A DNA stretch of 64,000 bases. Origin: Polyodon spathula (taxonomy: Eukaryota > Chordata > Actinopteri > Acipenseriformes > Polyodontidae). Numbering within the stretch: position 1 is the first letter of the stretch; the number at the start of each line of letters is the position of its first letter. Below are positions 11,087 through 24,375 of this stretch, one piece after another. The translations under genes were made by a program, and so were the position numbers. The notes under the pieces are model-generated. The model was not told the origin of the DNA, did no database searches, and worked only from the letters and a program-made list of their open reading frames with translations. Where the stretch lies: NCBI RefSeq assembly GCF_017654505.1, contig NC_054548.1:32935774-32999773 (forward strand). The letters run 5' to 3'.

Positions 11087-11580
11087 AAACAAAGAACCCT
11101 ATCTATTGGTGACCATGTTTGTTAAATGGTAAAAAAAAAAAAAAAAAAAAAAGTGTAATGATGCCAATAAGAATGTCACATTGTACTTGGGAGAACCATT
11201 TAACCTCTGTAGTTATTGCCTTCTCTGTAGTTTATACAGGTTATTTAACAACAACAAAGACGACATATGCAATGTCAGTGTCACACGGTAAACCAGCACT
11301 AAAAACAATGTCTGGTGTATAGTATTTGTTTGCATGTTGTATTTTGTAGCCGTATAAGCTGTATATGTGAACATTTTACACTAGGCTTGCATCATTTTAG
11401 AACTCTTGTGCATTATAATATATATTACAACACAACTTTTTCAGATTATTTGTTTTATAGTGCAAAATAGTACAACAATCCTACTAGTAAACTCTGACTT
11501 TAACTTTAGCCCAGAAACTTTTGTTAATCATAACATGAGCAATAAAAAGAGAAGAACTAAAGTTAACCTAACCCTAACCA
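10859..11580. other. unassigned sequence with two poly(A) runs
   Basis: It contains A runs at about 11051-11084 and 11131-11151. I recognise no gene or element. Confidence 0.5.
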
Positions 11581-12000
11581 TTATTTAGCTTAAGTTACTG
11601 AGACTATCAGATTCTTGTGATGTGTGTGTGTCTGTGCGTATGTACATACATCTGTATGTCACACTTACATTTTTGCAAAAGTCACTTATCCAATTATCAC
11701 GAAACTTGGTACTAACGTTATTTAGCACATGTTATTGAGAATATCAGATTCTGCAAATACATTGGGGTGTCTGTACATTCGTCCATCTCGATGTCGCACT
11801 CATATCTGTGCATATATCTGGAGAATCGCTTATCCAATTATCATGAAACTTGATACTGACCTTATTTAGCATTCGTTACTGAGAATATTAGATTCTGGGG
11901 ATATGGGGTGTGTTTGTAAGTCCATTCATCCATCAGTCTGTTTGTCATCTGACATTTTTGCATACATCTGCAGAATTGCTCAAATTGTGATTAAACATCA
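11581..12000. repeat. tandem repeat, three diverged units of about 140 bp
   Basis: Units start at TTATTTAGC near 11581, 11718 and 11862 (spacing 137 and 144). Each carries GTTACTGAGAATATCAGATTC-like, CATCTG and CTTATCCAATTATCA-like blocks in the same order. The third unit fades out near 12000. Confidence 0.8.
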
Positions 12001-12075
12001 CATAGCTAACTCTTACTCTATACAATTCGGTAATACTGTTGATGATATATATGTCCAGGGTGTGATCAGGATGAC

Positions 12076-12501
12076 TGTAGTGGTTACGTCAGACCCCGAA
12101 GAACACAGAAACCAAAACACGTAATGGCAGATGAAAACTGAGCTGTGGTGATCAGTATATTTATTTAACAAAAATAAACAGTTTAGCCAAAAACAAGACA
12201 CAAACAAAGGGTTTGTGTAAAAGCTGCAGGCTTTTATATTCTGCACGAGATTAAATAAAGGTGCATGACTGTCAGCTAGTTAAAGTAGCTGATCAATCAC
12301 ACATCCTCATGAGGTATTTAAAAAGAAAAACAATAACCTGCCGACCAGCGTCTCGCTCGTCCGGCCAAACAATACATAATAGTAATACCAAAAAATAACA
12401 ATAATAATAATAATAATAATAATCAACGGCTTTTGCCGTCGCATTAACACAAATTATAATACAAATCAATAATGAACAAAGGGGCGGGACACTCCGCCAC
12501 A
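12076..12501 (-). mobile_element. LTR-like sequence, minus orientation
   Basis: On the minus strand it begins TGTGGCGGAGTGTCCCGCC, a short inverted repeat at the LTR start. It has a TATA-like GAATATAAAAGC, then AAATAAATATAC as a possible polyadenylation signal, and ends in ..CCACTACA. It therefore has the TG..CA shape of an LTR. The flanking 5-mers do not match, so the limits or the identity may be wrong. An (AAT)n tract lies inside at about 12398-12423. Confidence 0.4.
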
Positions 12502-12510
12502 CCTGGTCTA

Positions 12511-12672
12511 CTGGTTTTTGTTCCACCTGAGTTTTCAATTAACTTAATTGAACCAATTACGTTCTTAGATGGTCAACACCAACTTTTTCCAGGTCTTTAG
12601 CGACTTATGATTTGAAGATACCTATAAAACCTGCAGGATTGTGTCTCTCTAGGACCAGGGTTGGCCAGCCCT
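12511..12672. repeat. MITE-like repeat arm
   Basis: It has a GGTTTTTGTTCCACCTG arm and a GACCAGGGTTGGCCAGCCCTG-type end, a layout shared with the hAT fold-back at 32663-32821. Only partial symmetry is visible. Confidence 0.35.
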
Positions 12673-13874
12673 GATATATGTCATGGTCATCATCTTTTTT
12701 ATCATACCGATAGCTCTACTTTTGACTTTACAGCCGTGGTAGGGAGATGTATGTTACTGACATACTTGTTTTGTTACAGAAATTAGCATACAATTATTTG
12801 TTTCAGGTGATGTTTGGTTGGGGGTGGAGCACATCACACCTGTGCCCTATAAAAGAAGGGAAGTCTTTGTGTGCTTTTGTCTTTTTGAAGATGGAGTGTC
12901 ATTTGTTTGTAGTAAACATATCTGAGGGACTTTAAAAGAAGAGAAATAAAAAACACCTTGATGTAACGATGGGGAGTAAGTAGATTCAAGAAAATGCAGA
13001 GTTGTTTTCTTCAATCAGTTGTTAGGTTTATTGAAATATGCAGGGAGTCTGATCCCAGGTACAGGACAAACAGTTTACTCGTCCTTACAATTTTTGCATG
13101 ACATTAAATACCCCTCTGTATAGAAGGTCCAGCTCCTCTTTCTCTGAAACTTAACCAATAGCAAAGGTACCACACATTATTCTGTTACCATATACTATAT
13201 GTATTTAATTTTCTGTGTGTACGTAGTCTAGTGTGACGACCTCTGAACTCAGTGCGTTCCTCTTCAGACCCATGGTGCCCCAAAAGGTCCATACATCCTG
13301 GTTTTTGTCATCTTCCTTGTTCCTATTTCTCCATATTGCTTGGGACCCTTTGAGTCCAGTGGCATTATCTCTTATTCTCCCTGAGAACCTTTGGGTCCAA
13401 CGGCAGTCTCTGCTGGGCATTCCAAAAGTCTTAGAGCCTGGCCCCTTCTGGTCCACAGCGCTGTTATAGCTTGCAGTCAATGCTGGGCAAGAAGCTTGTA
13501 GGCACAAGGGCTCTATCAAATGTTAGCAGTACATCCAATTTGAACCAAACAGTCTGCTATCTGCAATATTCTTTTCAGAAAAGAACACCAGTATAGCTCT
13601 GCCAGTCCACATGCATAGCATACTACTAACTCTGGTTCCATGTTTTCCAACACACCCAGACACTAAAGGACTTCCGTGTTATACAAAAGTTTTAAGCGAT
13701 AACTCTGAAAACAAAAAGATGACTTTCTGAATATATTAAGGTACAGTACAATGAAGAATAAAAAACACAACAAAAAAAAAATGACCTTTAAGACAAAGTC
13801 TCTGTCCTCTACAGGATGATATTCTATAGCTTTGATCAACTTGACGCCTAGTAAAAGAAACCAGTAGCTACAAG
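12673..13874. other. unassigned sequence
   Basis: I see no frame with recognisable homology. Short frames at 13205-13519 (minus) and 13233-13469 (plus) overlap each other and carry no motif. Confidence 0.45.
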
Positions 13875-14244
13875 GGCTCCCGAGTGGCACATCCAGTAAA
13901 GCCTATAGCCTGGAGATCACAGGTTCGAATTCAGGCTATGTCACTGCTGACTGTGACCAGGGGTTCCTCGGGGGCGGTGCTTAATTGGCAGAGCACTGTC
14001 CAGGTAGGGAGGCCTTAGGTCGGCAGGGGAATCCACAGTTCACTGCACACCTGTGGCAGACAGGTTGTCCTCCGACACTACACGTCTGGTGGCCTCGCTG
14101 TGGATCCACAGTGCGAAAAATGATGGGGGGTTGCAGCGGTGAACTGGGATAAAAAAATAATTGGGCATTCCAAATTGGGGAGAAAACCAAGGTAAAAATC
14201 ATTGGCGACAACTACATTTATAAAAATAAATAAATAAATAAATA
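13875..14244 (+). mobile_element. tRNA-derived SINE
   Basis: The head GGCTCCCGAGTGGCACATCC resembles a tRNA 5' end with an A box, and GGTTCGAATTC is a good B box. A long non-tRNA body and an (AAAT)n tail at 14222-14244 follow. The body end (TTGGGGAGAAAACC..CATTGGCGAC) recurs at 14660-14735. Confidence 0.8.
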
Positions 14245-14439
14245 ACACAAGACAGAATAAATGTCAAATACATCAGATTTACAGCGCTTCCACTTTTTTT
14301 TTTTATTAGCGCTAAGTAAGATGCTGTAATGTTTTGTTTCTGCTTTTGTCACTAAATGTCCTTCTCAGTGACGTAACACAAAAAAAACAAAGTGCTTTTT
14401 TATTGTGTTTACGATCGCGGTCCTACAAACCCACTTCAG

Positions 14440-14621
14440 TATGCTTGGGTTAACACAATCCCGGTTCTTAAAGGGTTAACTGTAAGTACAGGCTTTTCTT
14501 CATTGATGGCATTCCTCTTTTTTCTCCAAACATAGTTATATTTTAGACTCATCAGACCAGAGAATTTTGGTGAAGAATGTTTAAGATTCCTATTCATAAT
14601 TCTTGGCTCGGTTCGTTCCAG
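14440..14621 (-). mobile_element. Tc1 transposase relic, minus strand
   Basis: The minus-strand translation holds a catalytic-region scrap equivalent to ILWSDE followed by VWRKKRNAINEE. It comes from the block around the first catalytic Asp of a Tc1 enzyme. Both sides are lost. Confidence 0.55.
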
Positions 14622-14742
14622 CCTCTGTCTCCCGAGTTGCCAGGGGGTTCCAGCGGTGAACCTCAAAACAAATAATAATTGGCCAATCCAAATTGGGAAG
14701 AAAACTGGGGTAAAAAACCATTGGCGACGACTAAATAAGGAC
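14622..14742 (+). mobile_element. SINE 3'-body fragment
   Basis: It matches the distal body of the SINE at 13875-14244 (GGTTCCAGCGGTGAAC, AATTGGCCAATCCAAATTGG and CCATTGGCGACGAC). The tRNA-like head is absent. Confidence 0.7.
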
Positions 14743-14744
14743 AA

Positions 14745-16187
<1,443 letters not shown>

Positions 16188-16385
16188 CAGGTAGTGGACA
16201 AAAAAATGGAAACACCATCACCAGTACGGCCTGTATGCATAGAGTCTACCAACCTCTGTAATTCTGCAGGAGGGATGTGCCACCATTCTTCCACGAGAAA
16301 GTCAATCAACTCACGCCTGGTTGATGGAGGTGGAAAACCCTGTCTCAGACGTTGTTACAGAATACCCATAAATGCTCTATTGGGT

Positions 16386-17791
16386 TCAGATCTCGTGATT
16401 GAGAAGGCCACGACATATGGATAACATCAGTGTCATGCACATCAAACCACTGGGCGACCACACATGCTCTGTGGATGGTGGCATTGTCATCCTGGAAGAC
16501 ACCCCCTCCCCTGGCAGGAAAGAAATGCTACAACAGTGAAGATGATCACTCAGTACCATTAAGCAGCGATTAGCATTGACATTGCCTTCTAAGCGAATGA
16601 GTGCACCAAAACCATGCCAAGAAAATGCACCCCACAACATTACAAAACCACCAAAACCATTCACTGTTGGAACCAAGCATTCAGGGCTGCAGAGTTCTTT
16701 TTCCATATCACATTTCTCCACTGCTCGGTAGTCCATTGCATGTGCTCTTTGCACCACTGGACTCGCAAACGTGCATTGTCAGGTGTAATTAGTGTGTAAC
16801 AGGGGAGACCTGCGTAGACTCTCCGGGCGCATTCATAGTGCTGCAGGGAGAGGGCAGCAGCCCTACAATATCTGCCTGTCAGTCAGGGCATTGACATGGA
16901 GAGGTGGGAAAAAGGGTGTGTGGGCTTTCCCTCTCTGAGTGGCTGAGGGGCGGGCTGCTGCACCGATAAAATGACGCTCTGAGGTTCCCTCGGGTCTGCC
17001 CCCTCTGAGACAAAGCCAGCCAGCGAGCTGGCGGAAGCTCTGCCGCCGGACTAAGCACGGCCAGATGAAAGAAAGAAAACGAAACAAATCATTAATTAAG
17101 AAGAGAAAGGAAAAACAAATAACCAAAAGAAAAGAGAAAGATTTTAGAGATCAGGGAATCCTTGGGCAGACCCCGAGTGTGTATAGGTGGAGGGAACACC
17201 ACAATGTAGGATGGAGACCCAGGCCATGCGGAGAGCGACGATCGGGGTAACGCTGCTGAGTGCAGCACTTTTATTTTGTAGTTTTATTACTGTGTTTTAT
17301 TTTCCTTTTCTTTTGCCTTTTGTCCTTTGTGATTATTATTCGCAGAGCACCTGCAAGTGCACCTGCAGAGGACTGTGTACCTGTGTTGGTATAACCGTGG
17401 TCTTGTTTACCATTGCCAGTACTCAAGCCACGACAACAGCACCCTCTGCTGGTTGAAATAAATCAGTATGCCTGAGCGGTGTTACAAATAAAGTCCTGTC
17501 TCCGTGTCAGTGAATTGCCCACCACCCTTCCACAGAGTAGTTTGTGCACAGCAACCCGACTACGGTATCCCACTCTGTGGAGTTCTCAGCGAACCATTTT
17601 TGATGAAACTGGCTGCTCACGCCCAAAGTTGAAATTTGCAGCCAATTGCTCTGCAGTTGCTCGCCTGTTTTGCCTTGCACTTCAATTAATGCACGGATAT
17701 CACGATCCTGGTGTACGCGCTTCCACCCACTACTGCCCTTTGCTGATGATGTCTTTCCCTCAGAGATACAAGCCGACATCTCCCTAGACAC
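16386..17791 (-). pseudogene. Tc1-type transposase, interrupted (copy C)
   Basis: The N-terminal part lies at about 17536-17791 and the catalytic part at about 16386-16794, read right to left. The latter includes PTVNGFGGFVMLWGAFSWHG, the conserved core that follows the first Asp region. An LTR of 740 bp separates the two parts. The catalytic half has diverged, and in the open frame I cannot place a clear second Asp or Glu. Confidence 0.75.
16795..17534 (+). mobile_element. solo LTR (Ty3/Gypsy-like), nested in Tc1 copy C
   Basis: It begins TGTAACAGGGGAGACC and ends CACCCTTCCACA. Flanking 5-mers TAGTG (16790-16794) and GAGTA (17535-17539) are only partly alike. A TATA-like CGATAAAATGACG lies near 16965 and AAATAAATC near 17456. 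A second copy at 61746-62542 shares start, promoter area, C+T-rich middle and end, which supports the limits. It is a solo LTR because Tc1 sequence lies on both sides. Confidence 0.7.
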
Positions 17792-18059
17792 TGTTGCTCG
17801 TGAAACACTTTACTTAAGCTCCTGCTCCTGCCCCAACAATCACCCCTCTTTCAAAGTCACTGAGGGCTCCTCTTGCAGCCATGCTAGTATAATTATAGGC
17901 AACCAAGCCTGTCCAGCATTTTTATATATGTCCCTAAGCATGCTAGGATATTATTTGCTTAGTTAACACAAGAGCCACACCTATATGGAAGCCCTTGCTT
18001 TCAAAATACTTGGTGTCCCTCATTTACCCAGCTGTTTCCATTTTTTTGTCCAATACCTG

Positions 18060-20100
18060 TATGTAATGATAATAATTTTTACCGTAAATAAATAAGACAA
18101 ATAAATATAATATTTTATTTTGTCACAAGGAAAGGTTTGACAAAAAAATAACAGGTAGACAATAAAAAACGGGTTGGAATAACCACAATAACACGTCCTA
18201 ACAAACAAAAAAGGGCTAAACTAGAAGGAGAGAGTGAGAGGGAGAGAGAGACACGAATAAATCATATCTGGGTAAACAGGTGGTGGGGGCGGAGGGAGTG
18301 ACTGTGTCTAATGCTTCAGCGTATGATACTCCTTGAAGCATGGAGCAATGCACAGAGCTTGGCTCCGCCTCTTCGTTGTCACTTGACGTAGATGGTAAAT
18401 ATTCTTCACTTATATCTTCACTGACACACTCGCTGACATCCGACTCAGTGGAAGAATTGTATGTATTTGAATTAAATTCAGAATCTGAATTCAGTATTGT
18501 TTCTAATACTTCTTTCTCAATGAGTAATTATCACCAGTTTACAGACATGCTGACATTTTTTTGATGGTTTATTGTATGTAAACAAGAGACCAATAAAGGG
18601 TGTTACAGAAACCAAATGTTACAATATCTTGTCATCAGAAGTTTTGTAGGCTCGGTAATTCAAGTTTAAAGTTGCAGAATGTACCGAGGGTAACCAGATA
18701 CCAAGAGTGAAAAATCGGGACACTTTCAGTTGGTGAGGGGAAGAAAGAAACCTTGTGAACTACTGCACATCGCAAACGATGCAAACTGTGTATCTTTTGT
18801 AGATAAGCTTTTTTTATTGCTTTGCCTTCCTGTGTGCAATGCACTTACGAGTCTGTACTGACTTTTCTGTGACCTGCTGTACTGTATGTAGCAGGTGGGA
18901 CAAAGTCAGTGCTGCATTGATTTGATTTTGGTTGCTAAAATCTAGTTTTCAGTATTTGACATAAAATACCAAAAATGAACAACAGAGCATAACAAGCAAA
19001 GTATATTTCGGCTGAGGATCGTGTCAAGACATTTCCTGTACATGCAGATGGAGGTAACTGTTTTGTACATCTTGTAATGTGACTTAAAGAAAATACGATC
19101 GATCGTTATAACTTCAGAATCACACATTAAACAAAAGGCTACCACCGAGGCTGCTGAACAGAACGTAAAACAAACAAAGAAAACAGAAAACAAACCGGAA
19201 AATCAGCGCAGACAAAAAAGTATACCTGTGTTGGTTGTACCCAAGTTAAATCAGCACTATAGGAGCAATCAAGCCTAGCTACTTTGGTTCAAACAACCCT
19301 TGCTGTTTACTTTTTAAACGCAGTTAGAATTTTAGACCCGAAAAGGCGTGTTTTCTTTGTTTTGACTCGGTACTGATAAAACAAATTCCTGGATGGGACA
19401 AATAACATGACAACGAATGTGCTGCATATATGGACTTTATTAAAGAATGCCAGATACCCTTGAGTGACAGAGTTTTGGGTCTGTTTCTAATTGATGTCCA
19501 CATCTGTATAACTTGGCAAAGCTTTGCCATACACTTCCAACCAATTAATTGGATGCAGACATGCGGTCTCAATATATGGGGAAATCCACACCAGACAGAA
19601 AATATTGGCAGCAACTGCTGGAAGATGTTGCAGCTTGCCTTTTAACAAATGACAGCACTCTGCTTTATTAAGGGAGCAAGTACCACTATTTTTTGGATTT
19701 TATAGTGCTCTGAAATATTAGGTGTATCCTAATCCTAATTATCAGCCTAATCTTAATTGGATGACTTGACCATGGGCATATGAATGAATCCATTTTTTTT
19801 CTCAGTGCATTCAGTACCTGCACTTCTTTTTTGCTTTTTAGTGACCGGCTCGTCAATAACACCAGCCAAAAACATATTAGCATACCACATCATATGACTG
19901 CAGGTTAACGTGATTGGATAGCCGCATAGATGCAATGCAAACAACGCTCTAAACCAGTAGAGTATGCTGTTGCACTGCCATTTTACACCTGGGTTTTCAA
20001 CATTTACTCTAAAAATCGTGATAAATGGCATCCTGACAGTACCTCAATCGGGATACAGGTCAAAGCCCCTAATATCTGGACGATCACGATTATAACGAGA
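18060..20100. other. unassigned intron sequence
   Basis: It has a GA-rich stretch at about 18228-18258 and a short acidic, serine-rich frame at 18340-18564 (plus) that I do not recognise. Overlapping frames at 19324-19645 on both strands carry no motif. Confidence 0.45.
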
Positions 20101-20965
20101 CATCTGGTCACCTTAAACGTACCGGTATGTTCATACTCCCTGGGGACCAGAGAGCAGTGAAGGGACCCAAACGGGATAAGAGTGGCGCCTGGAGCACAGG
20201 ACTATGCACTAAAAGTTGCAGCAGCATGCAGAGGTGAGAGCCCTGGAACTGGCATAGCGACGTCTGTCCCTCCCGGGGAACAAAGTATAATGCAGGGGGA
20301 ACGCCAGTGACGTCTGCCAACCACGAAGTGAAGTCTGGGGTTTCAGGTGGAGTGAAGTAGGAGACCAGGCAAACAACTGTGCCTGGTGATGCACTGACCT
20401 GGTCTCTAGGCCCAGCACACGGACATCCGAACACTCTGGTAGGGTGTCCGGGAGCACGTAGCAAGGGACCGCACCCACCAGTGGCGAACTGTGACACAGA
20501 GGGGTGGAGGTGGACTCCTCACCTCCTCACCCTTCTCTGTAGCCGTTGGCCTTACTTCTTGATCCGGCAGCAGTACCTCTAACTCCGCCAGCGGTACCTC
20601 ATGCTCCGTCGGCTGCAACTCTTCCTCTGGTGCTGGCCATGCTGCCTTCTTGAACAGCAGCTCAAGCTCTGAAGGCTGCTTCCCCTTCCGGCAACCCCCA
20701 CTTTTGCCTCAGTTGCTTGTTGCTTTCCTGCTGTGACAAGAATACTGGCTGTTTCTCCATCAGCCACACACACTCGACTGCAGGGTTCTCCAGCCTTTAT
20801 GCAGCCCTTACTTGGCCTCAGGTGCTTTCTCTCCTGCAATCCCAGGACATTCTGGGAGTTGTAGTTCTGCAGCAACCTCCTTGGACTACAACTTTCCTCC
20901 TTTCTCCCCCTACTCTGCCACAACACATATACACAACGAATGACTGTTGCATACCCTCAGCTTAG
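20101..20965 (-). mobile_element. possible LTR-retrotransposon remnant
   Basis: A G+C-richer block contains minus-strand repeating Glu/Pro/Leu codons (EHEVPLAELEVLLPDQEV). They resemble the low-complexity leader-like stretch next to the Gypsy LTR at 29437-30235. No protease, reverse transcriptase or integrase motif is visible, so the assignment is weak. Confidence 0.3.
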
Positions 20966-21264
20966 ACAAGTCCCATAAAATACCAAACACAACTGAAATA
21001 TAAACACAAAAGCACCACTACCTGGAAAAAGGGTAAAATCCCCCCCAAAAAAACCCTATATGAAATCAATTAGGATAGGAACATTAGGAACATTATCAGG
21101 AAATAGCTTTTTCAAAGTACCGTAAAACTTCAATTAAACGCCTCTGGTGTTTATTTACAATATTTGCCAGCAGACACAGCATGACCAATGTTATGTATTT
21201 CTGGGGTACGTACAGTAAAATCTGGTTCTCCAAATCCTTGGTTTGAGGACTTGACTCTACAGCG

Positions 21265-21345
21265 GGATCAATAAGCTACTAACAACCAAGCGAGCAAGAT
21301 GGGCCGAATGGCCTCCTCTCGTTTGTAAAATTTATGTTCTTATGT
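21265..21345 (+). mobile_element. CR1 3'-end fragment inside the Tigger element
   Basis: It starts GGGATCAATAAGCTACTAAC and ends in a TTATGTTCTTATG tail, matching 10759-10858. It is inserted within the transposase relic. Confidence 0.9.
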
Positions 21346-22195
21346 AACTTGTAGCCACGTTTGAGTTCCTCCTTTGTTGCACTACTTATGTGGCAACGGT
21401 CCCAAACTAATAAATGGGGAGCAAAACTAAAAACTTTCCAACCACCCTCTATAGCCAGTCTGTTGTGAAGTCACTGTTCATCCAACTATTTGTGGATATC
21501 ACCACTAACAGCACCACTAACATCCTGCATGCTTTTCTCTTCCTGGGCAGCTCCCTTGAAGACAATGTAAGGTTTTAGTTTGGTTTTAGGTTTTAGTCCC
21601 ACCCGCTTCTGCTGCAAGCACAACTGTCAAATGGCATATTTCATGACCAGTGGTTTTCAGCGGTATGCTATGGGCACCCTGAACATCGACAGTGCTGGCA
21701 CCAACCTTGTCGAACAAAACAGCCGATTTATTTTTTTCATTTCGCTCATGTTCCAATAAGAAACAAGTTTCTCTGTAAGTTTGTCTGCATTTTTTTGAGC
21801 AAGGGTAGTGCAGCGTTGCACAGAAAACCCATTACGTTTCAGAAAATTGTCCAGCCACCCACAGCTACCTTTAAAGTCGTCAGAAGTGTTATCCTCTAAA
21901 GAGAGAAACAGCTCTTTTGCTTTATTTCTGATCATTTTTTGAGAAACGTGAAGATCGCATTGTCATGATCCATTCAAACCTGAAATTAGAGCATTTCGCT
22001 TATTTGTTTTCTTCCCCCACCATCCAGTCTCTTCCTTCCTGTGCCGAGTGTCCGATACATTTTCAAGTTTCTGTTTTTGGCTTTTTCATTCTCACATGGT
22101 CAATGTCATAGTGACGTGCTGCAGCTTCAACTGAATTTTGTTCGGCAAACACTTCAAGTTTGAATTTTAAATTATATGATCTTTTCGGCGCCACT
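21346..22195 (-). pseudogene. pogo/Tigger-like transposase relic
   Basis: Read right to left: an N-terminal helix-turn-helix (YNLKFKLEVFAEQNSVEAAA, then RHYDIDHVR) is followed by a KRLDGGGRK linker. Next is a CENP-B-type second DNA-binding domain (MIRNKAKELF, then CGWLDNFLKRNGFSVQRCTT). Then comes the start of the DDE domain (GAHSIPLKTTGHEICHLTVV) and VFSFAPHLLVWDRCHIS. Stops and frameshifts occur in every part, and the expected Asp-containing strand before the GAHS block is damaged. It is recognisable as the family that gave rise to CENP-B and the TIGD genes. There is no sign of domestication here. Confidence 0.8.
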
Positions 22196-22387
22196 GAAAA
22201 ACTAACTAGTTACCCCACTGTACAGCCATTTGTGTGCTATGGCAGGAACATCCAGTATAAATTATAATACCGGTATTATTATTCAGAACCCGGCGTTTAA
22301 TAGAGACTTGGCATTTATTTACAATATTTGTGATCAATCAAGCCTACTGCCTATTTGAGACAGGCGATTATTTGAAGTTTTACGGCA

Positions 22388-24298
22388 TACTGACAACAGT
22401 TTGATCTGAGCCAAGTAATCTGCTTGACCTCCTCTATACTGCAACACAGAATGGCGTTTTGTTCTTGGGGAGTGCCTTCCACCACGAAAGCCCCTCCAAT
22501 TGCTCGGAATAAGAGAAATAGGAATTTTACTTTTTAACCTTAATATGAAAAATTGCAATATTCGCTACAACTATTCACTTACTCATTACCTGGCATGACC
22601 TTATTTTATGCTACAATTTAAAGCTTGGAATTTAATAACTTAAAATAAAGGTATGTACAACTTTTTAAACTAGCATGTAGGACATATTCCTTGAATGTGT
22701 ATTAATGATATAACTGGACTAATTAATGAAACTGCTGTCTTAGGAAAAAAGCAAACTGCTGTGTCTTAAGAAAAAGGGCCCCTTGATTCCTGGAAGGAAT
22801 ACTGAACTGAAGATGACCAGGACTAGGAGGGGGGCATCTGGACTCACTGAGGCTGAAAAGAACAGTGAAGAGACTGCAAAACTGCAAACACAAGCAGTTT
22901 GGTGCAAGGAAGACAAAGTACAGATGTCAACAAGTCCCATCTGCAACTGCAAGCTGCTGGACGAACGGAAACAGACAAAGGACAAATCTCAAAGATTCGC
23001 GAGTTAAAACGGCAAGATACACAAATGATCTCATGAAAGTGGCAATTCAGCAGAGGAAAAAGACTATAAAAATCAAAGCGAAATTGAACATTTTGCTCTC
23101 CACATCGAATGCTAAAACAAAGTGCTGTCACTCTGCTAAGCAAAGCTGCAACTTCAGGACTCTATAAACTGAATCAAGACGGGACTCTGCCTGGAAACAG
23201 ACCCCAAGACAAGGAAGCAAGCTGCAAGCGAGTCAATGACCACAAGCAACGAAAGCCCGGCTAAAGACTGCCATAACATTTACAGACTTATCAAACAAAC
23301 CAGTCTATGTCTGCTGTACACCTAAAACCACAGTATCCAAAAGAAACTGTGCACTGCTACCTGCGAAGCTAATACATTCAACGAAGAGGACAGAGCAGAC
23401 GGGCGCTGTTGTGGATCCTCTACCGAGGACTGAAGACTTTGTTGCAGCTGTTTGTTGATTCTATCGAGAATTGAAAGCTGTGTTGCCGAGTTAATCTAAA
23501 AGTGGGATTGAAGACTTTGTTGCTGAGAGGAGAGTTTGTATTGGACACTTCAATAGATTGAGTTTCCAAACCAGCGGATCAAAAGTCTAAGCTTCAAGGA
23601 ACCGTTGGGTATAATTCCAGTTGCATTTTCCTTTCACAGAACTAAATTAATTAACTGTAACACATTCACAAAGAATTGAACTGTTAATTATTTAGTTTGC
23701 ACATGTTGCATGTGAAATAACTTTTGGTGAAACTTGATGAAGTAACTATAAGTAATCTACCTCATATTATTGTATGAAGAATTTCTTTAAAAGTAAACTT
23801 GCCATATACTTAATCTATATACCACTAATAAGCTTAATGTGATAAATTCTAAGACTGTCCGCATCATCCCAGTTGAGGCTGTGTGCTTGGATGTGGGAGT
23901 GCGTGTGTGGTGTTTGTGAGCAAGATACTATGTCACAGCCTGCTTGCTTGATTGCTGTTGAAGCTGCTGCTTCCCTATGAAGAGACAGGCGGTGTCATAT
24001 TTCAATTGCCTGCAAGTCAAGCATGAATGTAGTGAGAGCTTTGGAATTGTCTTTGTGCTTACAGACTAAGAGATTTACTTTCTAACTTTTCTAATTTTTG
24101 TTTATTACTTGTGTACTTAATAAATCACTACTATTGACTGACCATTCCTTGTGTCTGCCTGTGAATGTGTGGTCATAGTAAATCCTCAATCTTTGGAACA
24201 CGTCAATTTAAATATTGTTAGTAAGAGAACTAATCAACCCAGATAAATATTAAATCAATTATTGAATTGTTCCTACAAGCAAATGAAGTATCATATAG

Positions 24299-24300
<2 letters not shown>
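22388..24300. other. unassigned intron sequence, possibly LTR-like in its last part
   Basis: From about 22740 to 24180 the composition changes and long repeats of simple words appear. A polyadenylation-like CTTAATAAATCAC at about 24115 is followed by TGTGTCTGCCTG, reminiscent of an LTR R/U5. No borders or coding motifs are seen. Confidence 0.3.

Positions 24301-24370
<70 letters not shown>
24301..24370. repeat. imperfect (TA)n microsatellite
   Basis: About 70 bp of TA repeats with a few slips. Confidence 0.95.

Positions 24371-24375
<5 letters not shown>

Larger units (their letters stand above)
16188..18059 (-). mobile_element. Tc1/mariner element, copy C, split by a solo LTR
   Basis: TA at 16186-16187 and 18060-18061 flank inverted termini CAGGTAGTGGACAAAAAAAT (left) and the mirrored CAGGTATTGGACAAAAAAAT (right). 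Transposase pieces are read on the minus strand on both sides of a 740-bp LTR at 16795-17534. Confidence 0.88.
21120..22387 (-). mobile_element. pogo/Tigger-type transposon
   Basis: The left end (CCGTAAAACTTCAATTAAAC, then GCC) and the right end (mirror of CCGTAAAACTTCAAATAATC, then GCC) are inverted. TA lies at 21118-21119 and 22388-22389, though the right terminus carries two extra bases. The interior encodes a broken Tigger-like transposase on the minus strand and a CR1 3' fragment. Confidence 0.75.

Noticed and set aside
11581..12000. CRISPR-like array
   Set aside because: Three diverged direct units without identical repeats or unique spacers, in an animal-type genome. It is an ordinary tandem repeat.
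13875..13960. Possible tRNA gene (A and B boxes present)
   Set aside because: No cloverleaf with a paired acceptor stem can be formed. The following body and tail show it is a SINE head. The same applies to 31961 and the inverted copy near 34660.
20101..20965. Host exons in a G+C-rich block
   Set aside because: Long frames overlap on both strands and are made of short repeats. No splice-compatible conserved segment was found.
21657..21935. Domesticated CENP-B-like host gene
   Set aside because: The domain is in frame for 93 codons only. Stops and frameshifts on both sides and transposon termini at 21120 and 22387 show an ordinary Tigger relic.
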